From Lasiodiplodia sp. COLG20 (Eukaryota; Ascomycota; Dothideomycetes; Botryosphaeriales; Botryosphaeriaceae): a stretch of 64,000 bases of DNA. A program made the translations under genes and the position numbers. Each line of letters starts with the position of its first letter. The stretch's first letter is position 1. The stretch is from assembly GCA_009801085.1 (NCBI GenBank), contig VNWV01000007.1, positions 2,108,001 through 2,172,000 of the forward strand. Reading direction: 5' to 3'. Below are positions 56,373-64,000 of the stretch, piece by piece. Below the pieces are notes generated by a model. The model made no database searches and was not told the origin of the DNA. It worked only from the letters and a program-made list of their open reading frames with translations.

Positions 56373-56453
56373 GGGTAGTTGAAGCTATTGTCCGGACATG
56401 TATGTAAAATTCTGAATTCGATATTCTCGTCCGGACGACAGCTTCAACTACCT
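56373..56453. repeat. Palindromic MITE-like element, copy C
   Basis: About 80 bp with arms GGTAGTTGAAGCT / AGCTTCAACTACC (13 bp perfect), then TTGTCCGGAC against GTCCGGACGAC. Same family as copies A, B and D. Following sequence (about 56490-56560, GAGGCGTAGTTACCCTAGG...) resembles the sequence after copy D. Confidence 0.8.
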
Positions 56454-57154
56454 ATTATTGCTTTGCTTTTTGCTTACAGAAAGAAGCCGCAGAGGCGTAG
56501 TTACCCTAGGGTCGAGGATCCTGCTATTCTCTTGTCATTATTCCGGCTTCAGAATACGACGGGTACGCGGTTGCTATTCGCAGCTGCGTACGCAAGAACC
56601 CTTCTCGTTTGGCGTGTAGGCCAGACGCTCCTCGTCGTAATCCTGGAACTTGCTTTCGATGGCTGGGATCCATTGCACCAAGAACTTCCTCACGATCCTT
56701 CCGCGTATCTCCACCTCTTTTCTGTCCAGCAACCTCGCGATCTAATACGGCGGGTCTTCAGCATTCCATTCCGCTATTGGCCCTGGTTCCGGATATGCGG
56801 TTCTCCCATATGGATCCTTCTCGCGCGGCGCTGGTTCCAGATGCGCCGCCACTGATACCACGGGGTGAATTCTCATTGTCTCCGGGATATCCAATTCGTA
56901 CGCCAGCCTTCCGACTTTGCTCTTGATGCTGAACGGGCCGATCCTCTAGTGACAAATTTGCGGTTGGCGTGTCCGAGAGCCTTGTAGGTATCCTCCATGT
57001 CTATTCTCTCCGGATCGAAGTGTCCGCTGTTTTGCAGGATCCTAGCGCAGTAAGCTTCGGGCTTGAATTCTTGCGACGAGGTCAGACCGCCGGTAGCGCT
57101 GCTGCGTTTGAACTACTTCAATGCTGGCGCGTTGTCCAGGCCTCCAGCGTCCTT

Positions 57155-57290
57155 GATGAGCTCCTGCATTCCGTGCGACACTGGAGTGTAGGACGCCGTC
57201 CGAGGACCGCCAGCTCAGCGGCAGGGGAAAAGGCGGCGGTAACAGCGGTGACAGCGATGATGATTATGATGATGACATGGAGTGTGACGA
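57155..57290 (+). pseudogene. Decayed 3' fragment of a second HNH-type gene
   Basis: This stretch aligns with the 3' end of the HNH-type gene (about 50725-50870): shared GACACTGGAGT, CGAGGA(C/T)CGCCAGCTC, GGCGGT and the GATGATGA repeat coding the acidic tail. A deletion of about 30 bp and many substitutions remove the frame. It ends about 100 bp before palindrome D, matching the 88-bp distance between the better copy and palindrome A. The upstream 700 bp (56460-57150) has no recognisable HNH motif. Confidence 0.68.
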
Positions 57291-57389
57291 GAACAACAAG
57301 CATGGTAGTAGGTGAAATACCCCTCTGTACAGGGCAACATGGTAGCCAACGGCTAGCGTGAATTCTTTTTTTTTTTTTTTTGCTCATGC

Positions 57390-57476
57390 CATGGGTAGAT
57401 GAAGCTTTCGTCCGGACATGAATGTATAATTATTAATTCCACGTTTGCATCCGGATAATAGCCTTAACTACCCATG
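57390..57476. repeat. Palindromic MITE-like element, copy D
   Basis: 87 bp with perfect ends CATGGGTAG / CTACCCATG, then ATGAAGCT against AGCCTTA and internal CGTCCGGACATGAATG against CATCCGGATAA. Preceded by a T18-type tract (about 57366-57381). Same family as copies A-C, somewhat more diverged. Confidence 0.78.
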
Positions 57477-58043
57477 TATGTTCTTTTTTTTTTGTTTGAA
57501 ATAAAAAAAGAACTGAGGCATACTTACCCTATGTTCTAAGACCTTGCTATTCTTCGTGCTATCCATCGGCTGCAATCCCCCCCTCCGTATAGCCACTATT
57601 TGCGGGTATGTAGTTTCAGTTGAAGTGATGTTCATGAGCCAGTTTCTGATAAGTGATCATACGGTCGTGATGAAGCACAGGAGACATGGACAGAGCGAGG
57701 AGCACGTTGGTCATGGAGAAAGATTGTAGTGATCAAAAAAGCCGGCTGATTTGTTTGTTGGTATTTACACACAATTGTAGTAGGAACTGTTGAGAAGAAA
57801 AAACGCCGCCATCCATCCATCCCTACACTTGAACAAAAAGTAATACAGGACGCCGCCCACTATTCGAAAGCTTTCGAAGATAGGTATTTCTGGGTGTGTG
57901 GTTTAGTTAGTAGTAGAAGAAGAAAATTCGTCGTCGATGCCAAAATCCCACCAGGTAAGTTATACAGTTAGAGACGCCGGTATATAAGAGTTCATCAGGA
58001 AACGCCGATATCCCAACGCCTCGCAGTTCGTTTTTTAAGTCAT
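57477..58043. other. Intergenic
   Basis: 567 bp. 57510-57590 repeats with changes the sequence following palindrome C (GAGGCATACTTACCCTATG, CTTGCTATTCTT). No gene. Confidence 0.5.
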
Positions 58044-59014
58044 TCAGTCATCATCCTCTTCCTCTTCCTCTTCGAGATCGCCCTCCTCCCAGAGGTCGGC
58101 GACTTCCTCCTGGTCAAGAGGCGCACCGAGGCCAACGGCGAGCTGGACCTCCTGGCCCTTCTCGTCGGTGGCGGTGACGTAGGTCCAGCGCCAGCGCGGC
58201 ATGCTGGCGCGGCGGTCCATGGGGCTGGTCGGCGAGCCGGCCGTGTCCTGGACGACCTTGATGCGGCACTCGCGGATCTCGGCGCCCAGGACGTCAGTCT
58301 TGGTGCGCGTGGGCTCCTCGAAAGCCGAATCGCGGCGGCGGAAACCACCCATCTTGGCGCGCATGGCGTCGCCGTCGACGTCGCCGTTCTCGTCCTCCTG
58401 CGGCTCGTCGGCCGCCTGCTGCTCCGAGAAGCTGGTGCGGCGCACGCTGACCAGGCCGTTGCCGGCGTCGGCAGTGGCGGCGTGGGCGTAGCTCGCGTTG
58501 GTGACTTCACGGACGGCCGCAACCCAGTAGAGCTGGCTGTGGGCGTTGGCGGCGCGGAGCAGCCATGAGCTGGCCTCGGGGGCCTTAACGCTCTTCTCGA
58601 AGGCGCCGAAGGGGTCCTTGAGGGCCCTCACGGAAGCCTTCTCGGCGGAGATGCTGCAGAAGCGCGTGTGGGCACGCTTCGGCTTCTTGATGAGAAGCTC
58701 GCCGCCCAGAGAGCGGGTGAAGTTGCCCGTGGCGGGCGAGATGGAGGCGACGTCCTTGTAGTAGGCCGTCATGCGAGTATCATCATAATCCTTAGTGCTG
58801 AGAGCCTCGGTGCGGAGGGTAGTGGTGGTCGGGTGACGGAGGTCGGTGAGGAGGTCGCCGACAGCGAAGGTGTGGGTAGGCTGGATGGAAGCAAACGTCA
58901 GCGATTGGTCGAGCGGGGTAAGACAGGTAAGCTTACGTAGGGACGGGGCAGAAGTGCACAGTGGGGAGCGGTAGCCTGCTGCTGAGCGGGCGCCGCGGAA
59001 GCCATGACACTCAT
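58044..59014 (-). CDS. Conserved-looking fungal protein of unknown function
   Basis: Exons 59014-58937 and 58880-58044, 56-nt intron (GTAAGC...CATCCAG, phase 0), giving 304 aa. Start MSVMASAAPAQQQ, in a leader otherwise free of ATG. The first half looks folded (HTFAVGDLLTDLRHP, ALSTKDYDDTRMTAYYKDVASISP, RSLGGELLIKKPKRAHTRFCSISAEKAS), followed by SSWLLRAANAHSQLYWVAAVREV, a polar linker and a beta-rich end (RWRWTYVTATDEKGQEVQLAVG) before an acidic C-terminus of Glu/Asp. No TM, no signal peptide. I do not recognise a named domain. Good codon bias and a compact short intron support it being real and expressed. Confidence 0.78.
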
Positions 59015-60894
59015 CTTGTCGGTTGGTGGGGTTGGTTAAGAAGAAAAAGGTGGTGAATGGTGGACTTTTGTCCGGTTGGTGGTTGTGTTGTAGTTGATTG
59101 AGAGGGGTTGTTATAGGCCGCTGGGTCGATTCCTTAAAGTGAAGGAACCGATTGAAGATGTTTGTTTGGATCAATTGCTGGATCACACGATGCGATGATG
59201 AAAGAAAGAGGAACAGGAGGGGCAAGCTGGCGGGAGGCAGCTATATACCCTTCGGATTGGCAAACAGGGCCGACTCTCGAGAGGGGTAGCTACGGAAGCT
59301 TCTCAGCTGTGCTGCACATTCCGCGTTGGGCCGCGCGATTAAGCGCACCCCTTCCCAGATCATGCCTGGATCAGGACACGCAGGTAGGGGACCGGTGGGA
59401 GTGGCGTGGCGTGGCACGTCGCGCGGCGTCTCGCAAAATGCGGGGAAAGCTGCTCGCTCCAGACAAAGAAGGGAACGCCCCTTGGGGCACGGCACGGGGA
59501 CGCGCCCGGCCCAATTACTTTGACGCAAACGGAAGCTGTCGCGTGACGCAATACGGAGCACGCAAGGGATTGGCTGCGTCGTGGTCGCAGCTGTGGGATG
59601 ACGAATGGGGACGGGGTGGTGAGCTTGTGGTGTGATTCGCACCAGCCAATAACAGCGCGGGCCGGGTCGAGATCGGCCTGCGGGGGTGGGGCCATCCACA
59701 ACCGTCAGGAGATCGCGAGACGACTGAGCTCTGACCGCTGCTGCGCCAACCCGAGCCTCAATCAACACAATTACCTCACTGCTGGCCACGGGACCAAATA
59801 CCGCTCGAGCCTCAGCGTGATATCTTGCACCCGAGGTGAGTCAAAGCTGCCCTGCACGCCGTGAGGTGGGAGCAATCAACAGCTTGGAGGACGCCAACAT
59901 TGTCGTCGACCATTGACCCACGAGAGAGCAATTTACGCTCAAGCACGTCGAGCTTTGGAGAAGGTGGGTCCGATGTCCCTCATTCGCTGACGTGGAACAG
60001 CAGTCCGATTTCGCAGTGGAGTCCCTACTTCCAGCTAGCAACACCTGCAATACGGAACAATCGCCGAGTGAGAACGACGAAGACTCCCTATAGCGAGAAC
60101 GAGACAGCCGAGTGCGGAAGCTACGATGTGACGCGCCTGCAAGCCTGCATTGGTGCAGCTCCGAAGCCGATGCAAATGCGAGTGCGGAATTTATGCAACT
60201 CCTCTACACATGCTGCGACCTGCTCATTCGTCGACTCCGACACGATCGTTGGTGCTGGGGCTATATTGGCGACAGTCTTAGTAGGGTTACAGGGGAAAGC
60301 AAGATGAGACAGTAAGAGACCACTCCTCTTCTCACGTCATTCCTCATCCCCGCATTGGTGTTCAGTATAGGCTGAAGATCGGGTCCGAGCTGATCGTCCA
60401 TCAACCAGTAATGTCGACTAAGCAGATGCACGACTGATTCAGAGAACCATGTGATGGTCAGCAGCCTGCTGCGCCCGCCAACAACGTCCTGGAGTGGAGG
60501 CTTAAGCACGCTGTGCGCAATTCGGGGACACTCGCTCTGGTCGAAGCATGAAGATGCCACCCTCGTGGAATGTGGTGCAAGCCAATTCTCGAGTTAGGGT
60601 GGTATTGTAGTAGGGCCCAACGAGACGCTAGCCCCTCGGCTCCATTTTTCGCGACCGAGTCAGAGCTACGCCAACAAGCCGACACTCACAGCTTCGTAAA
60701 CACCCAAAGATGCCCCCAAAGCTGATGTGCGAAACTTCAGAAACTCGAGAGCACTCGTCGGAACGGAGATTAGAAACGCTATCAACAGCTTACCAATCCA
60801 ACGACGATGGCGCCATCCTTATACCCCACCATCCTCCCGCTTCTGCGAGCGCGAACCACCACCTTCACTTGACGGCAATTGAGTATTCGCGATA
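59015..60894. other. Divergent promoter region
   Basis: 1.9 kb between the unknown-function gene and the alpha/beta hydrolase. No gene supported; several short frames have no motif. Confidence 0.55.
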
Positions 60895-61965
60895 ATGTCT
60901 GTGGATCAGATCGGTCTCCTCAGCGACCCAGCTCTCCAGCAAAACTGGACCAAGACGACCTGCGGCTCGGAAATCTTCAGCTATCTGCGCGCTGACACGC
61001 TGCCCTCAGAAGAACATCCCCTCCTCATTCTCCTTCACGGCTACCCGCAGACGAGCTACATCTGGCGCCACATCCTCCCGCTCCTTCCGCCTTCGTACCC
61101 TCTCTTCATCCCTGATCTCCCAGGTTATGGCCGCTCTTCACCCTCCCTCACCACCCACGACAAACTCACAATTGGCCTCGCTATCCTCGAAGCCCTGCAC
61201 ACCATCCTCGACTCCCGCACCTCCACCCGTTCCACCTCCCCAATCCCCATCATCTTCATCGGCCACGACCGCGGCGCCCGCATCGCACACCGCCTCGCCC
61301 TGACCTTCTCGCACCCCAACACCTACAACCCCAACCCCAACCCCCTCCCCTCCTTCGCCCTCCACGGCCTCACACTGCTCGACATCGCCCCCGAGCTCGC
61401 GCAATGGGCCACCTTCGCCTCGCCCGCCGCCTCAGCGTCGTCCTTCCACTGGCCCTTCCTCGCCAACGCCGAGCTGGCCACCGCCATGATCGAGGCCTAC
61501 GGCCCGCGCCGCTGGTGCGCGATGCTTCTGTCGCGCTGGAGCGGGAGCAGCGACGATCACGATTTCGAGACCGGCAGCAGCCCTCGTATCGCCCGCTTCA
61601 AGGACGGCGGCGCGGTCGAGGCCTACTGTTCCGCGTTCGAGCGGCCCGGTGTGGTGAGGGCGACGTGCGAGGACTATGCTGCCAGCGTCTATATTGAGAA
61701 GGAGATTCACGAGAGTGATGAGAGGGAGGGGAGGAAGGTTGTGCTGAGCGGCTCTGGGAGGAGGGGAGTGCTGGTGGTGTATTCGAAGGATTATATGGGA
61801 CAGAAGGGGAAGAGGGATGTTCCGGGAATTTGGAAGGGTTATGTGGATGAGGGGACGAAGTTGGTGGGAAGAGGTATTGGGGATGGAACGGGGCATTATG
61901 TGCCGGAGGAGGCGCCAGAAGAGGTTGCGGAGGCGTTGGTCGAGTGGTTGGAGGGGAGAGCTTAG
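60895..61965 (+). CDS. Alpha/beta hydrolase (epoxide hydrolase / haloacetate dehalogenase-like)
   Basis: Single exon, 356 aa. Alpha/beta-hydrolase fold enzymes use a nucleophile-His-acid triad. Seen: oxyanion-hole motif LLHGYPQTSYIWRHI (about residues 47-61), PDLPGYGRSS, nucleophile elbow GHDRGARIAHRLAL, where the Asp nucleophile of GHDRG fits epoxide hydrolases and dehalogenases rather than Ser esterases, and catalytic His in GTGHYVPEEAPEEVAEAL near the end. A Pro/Asn-rich insertion (NPNPNPLPS) lies after the elbow helix. The acid before the His is likely in the DYMGQKG region. No signal peptide. Substrate unknown. Confidence 0.88.
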   Translation: MSVDQIGLLSDPALQQNWTKTTCGSEIFSYLRADTLPSEEHPLLILLHGYPQTSYIWRHILPLLPPSYPLFIPDLPGYGRSSPSLTTHDKLTIGLAILEALHTILDSRTSTRSTSPIPIIFIGHDRGARIAHRLALTFSHPNTYNPNPNPLPSFALHGLTLLDIAPELAQWATFASPAASASSFHWPFLANAELATAMIEAYGPRRWCAMLLSRWSGSSDDHDFETGSSPRIARFKDGGAVEAYCSAFERPGVVRATCEDYAASVYIEKEIHESDEREGRKVVLSGSGRRGVLVVYSKDYMGQKGKRDVPGIWKGYVDEGTKLVGRGIGDGTGHYVPEEAPEEVAEALVEWLEGRA

Positions 61966-62251
61966 GGGTTTGATGGAGGTGGGAGAGAGTACAGGTCGTT
62001 CTCCATATCATCGCCAACCATGGTACGCTTACTCTTTTCACTTCTGACTCACAAGCCAGAGAAAATGGGTAAACCAGTCTGGATATCATCATGGAATAAG
62101 AGTCATTTTTTCTTTAAAGAATATAAGCGGGTTAAAGTCTCGTTGAATTCAAACACTACTTTTTCACAATTCTGCCTTCCACCAAACCAACTTTGCACTT
62201 TCCACAAACGAAAACCACTCGACAACCAACCTCCGCCAAACACCGAACATC
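61966..62251. other. Short intergenic region with TATA-like box
   Basis: 286 bp between two co-oriented genes. TATAAGC at 62122-62128, 124 bp before the next ATG, may serve the D123-like gene. Confidence 0.45.
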
Positions 62252-63553
62252 ATGTCCACCGCCCAAAAACCGGGCCAAGCCGCCAGCAGCAGCAGCGGCT
62301 TCCGCCTCATCACGATCCCCTTCGCCGATGTCGCCGCCACGATCCCCACCCGGCCCTCCAACACGCCCACCTCCCGCGCCGGCGCCGGCAACAACCTGCA
62401 CGCCGACGAGACCCTCTGCTGCACCGCATCCTTCAACACGCACCACCACTCCGCCGCCGAACTCGCCGCCGCGCTCCGCCTACTACCACCACCGTCCACA
62501 TCCTCCCCCAATCCCCACTTTTCCCCTCCTTCCCCGACCCATGACCACCACCACCACACCGATATCGCCATCAACAACATCACCACCACCACCGACATCG
62601 ACCACCCCGCCTTCGCCTTCTCCACCTGGCTCGCCCCGCTCATCGCGCCCAGCCAAGGCGGCATCCCGACCGATCGTTGCAGCACTGTGCGCCTCCCGCG
62701 CGCCTTCGTCGCCGACGTGCTGCTACCCGCCCACAGCCGCTGGCTGCGCACCAGCGCGCTGCCCGACGGCCTCGTCGCGGCGCTGCTGGACGACTGGCCG
62801 TGCGTGCGGGACGAGGTGGAGAGGGCGGTCGCTGCTGCTGCTGCTGCTGCTACCGCCGGAGAAGGAGCAGGAGGAGCGTTCGTGCGGCTGGATGCGTGCA
62901 GTACCAAGGACAGCGCGCTGCACGACGCGAAGGCGCCGGTGCGGAGCGCGCGGGAGGTGGTCAGGGCGGTGGCGGGCAGCATGCGTGCGGCTGGGGCGCT
63001 GGGGAGGTGGTTGGAGGCGACGGCCGGTGGTGGTGGTGGCGGTAGTAGGGCGGTTGCGTTGTGCGTCGTGCCGTGGGATGCGCGGATGGATTCGGGGAAT
63101 GAGTTTAGGGTGTTTGTGCCGCCGCCGGCGGTGGCGGTGGCGGCGGCCGGGGGGTCCGATGTTGATGATGATGGAGAGCTGAGGATCTCGGCGATCTCGC
63201 AGTATAGGTGGTGTGAGCCGTTGAGGCTGCAGGAGGGGCTGGGGATGGATGTTGTGGTGGGGATGGTGGAGGAGGGGGCGGAGAGGCTGTTGAGGAAGAT
63301 TTCGGAGGTGGCTGGGTGGCTTGAGTGGAGGGATAAGGAGGGGAAGGGGATGTTGAAGGTTTTGAAGGAGAGAGGGTTTGTGTTTGATGTTGCAGTGATG
63401 CTGCAGAACGACGGAGGTCATGAGGTGCAGCTCGTAGAGCTGAACCCTTTCGGTGCGATGACAGGATGTGGAAGTGTGTTGTTCCACTGGATCAATGATG
63501 CAAGGGTACTTTATGGATTGGATAGGCGGGAGTTTAGGGTTGCCTTGGATTGA
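62252..63553 (+). CDS. D123 (Cdc123)-like ATP-grasp protein
   Basis: Single exon, 433 aa. Cdc123/D123 proteins are ATP-grasp enzymes; the canonical one assembles translation factor eIF2. Landmarks: WLAPLI and VRLPRAFVADVL, FVRLDACSTKDS (about residue 209; cf. FVRLSxRSPKD), EFRVFVPP (about 283), ISQYRWCEPL, FVFDVAVMLQ and VELNPFGAMTGCGSVLFHW (about 395), where ELNPF replaces the usual DFNPF. It has long low-complexity insertions: His/Thr-rich at about 90-117, poly-Ala at about 190-200 and Gly at about 258. Because it is diverged, it is probably a paralogue with a different substrate and not the eIF2 chaperone itself; this is inference. Confidence 0.78.
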   Translation: MSTAQKPGQAASSSSGFRLITIPFADVAATIPTRPSNTPTSRAGAGNNLHADETLCCTASFNTHHHSAAELAAALRLLPPPSTSSPNPHFSPPSPTHDHHHHTDIAINNITTTTDIDHPAFAFSTWLAPLIAPSQGGIPTDRCSTVRLPRAFVADVLLPAHSRWLRTSALPDGLVAALLDDWPCVRDEVERAVAAAAAAATAGEGAGGAFVRLDACSTKDSALHDAKAPVRSAREVVRAVAGSMRAAGALGRWLEATAGGGGGGSRAVALCVVPWDARMDSGNEFRVFVPPPAVAVAAAGGSDVDDDGELRISAISQYRWCEPLRLQEGLGMDVVVGMVEEGAERLLRKISEVAGWLEWRDKEGKGMLKVLKERGFVFDVAVMLQNDGGHEVQLVELNPFGAMTGCGSVLFHWINDARVLYGLDRREFRVALD

Positions 63554-64000
63554 TACTTATTTCTTATTCGCGAGGTGGTTTCCCAATCACTAAGGGTTTC
63601 GAGGATCGTTTTACTGTTTACGATCGACAGAAGATAAGCACATTGGGTTTGAGAAAGAAATCGTTTATGAAGCCGCTCTACGGCACTTAGTTTCCCTTCA
63701 TGCTTTCTTGTTCCTGGACCAACCACGCGTTGCCCTCCGTTACCGGCAATTCAGCTTTAATGCGGCTTAATCCTGACCAAGAACCCCCTCCCTCCCCCAA
63801 ACGAGTACTTTACGAGCACCCATCAACACAAGTGTGTGCATACACGCAATCTTCAAGGTTGATATCCGCTAATTCTCCTTACCCATAGTTCGCATAGCTT
63901 GCATGCGATGCGGTCGATGACTCTTGCAATGATAGCTAGGAACAAAGAACTGACCATGAGGTCGGATTGAGAGCCGGTGAAGCACTTGGGGTCGCAGCAG
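63554..64000. other. Right-end intergenic sequence
   Basis: 447 bp downstream of the D123-like gene. No gene, repeat or RNA seen before the window ends. Confidence 0.5.

Overview
This window is nuclear DNA of a filamentous ascomycete (Pezizomycotina; Dothideomycetes are plausible but not provable from sequence alone). Protein genes carry short GT-AG introns of about 49-146 nt, coding DNA is GC-rich and spacers are more AT-rich, a single 5S rRNA gene lies dispersed among protein genes, and there are typical filamentous-fungal families: a HET-domain protein, an NRPS-like adenylating enzyme, secreted intradiol dioxygenase, Ostalpha/TMEM184, NADAR and LovD-like hydrolase. I rebuilt gene models by joining exons at consensus splice sites with reading-phase checks; 24 intact or window-truncated protein genes, one 5S gene, two gene relics and one disrupted gene are supported.

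Layout. 1-16.9 kb is accessory or secreted in character: an NRPS-like gene cut by the window edge, a secreted M14 carboxypeptidase, an NmrA/isoflavone-reductase-like oxidoreductase, a secreted intradiol dioxygenase-like protein, a 99-residue secreted cysteine-rich protein (effector-like), the 5S gene, an unrecognised single-pass membrane protein, an alcohol-dehydrogenase relic and a seven-TM Ostalpha/TMEM184 protein. 16.9-34.3 kb holds a NADAR-domain protein, an orphan gene with one membrane segment, a secreted beta-propeller lactonase-like protein, a membrane-anchored histidine acid phosphatase-like protein, an acidic orphan membrane protein, a HET protein and a serine beta-lactamase/LovD-like hydrolase. 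35.5-42.2 kb is a conserved housekeeping block: CorA-type Mg2+ channel, SPC1 (signal peptidase complex), RBX1 (cullin RING ligase) and a PNRC/Edc1-2-like decapping-associated protein. SPC1 and RBX1 are convergent; RBX1 and the PNRC gene share a divergent promoter.

44.2-64 kb: a cytochrome P450 with a probable GC-AG intron, an SDR, a broken HNH-nuclease-type gene followed by palindromic MITE-like repeats, a hexose-type MFS transporter with a very long GC-rich leader, a second and far more decayed piece of the HNH gene lying between two further copies of the palindrome, an orphan acidic-tailed protein, an alpha/beta hydrolase and a D123-like ATP-grasp protein.

There is no CRISPR array, no bacterial-type operon and no complete autonomous transposon. 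The genes do not form one obvious pathway. The most unusual item is the pairing of two HNH-gene copies with the same palindromic repeat family at equivalent downstream positions, 49.5-57.5 kb.
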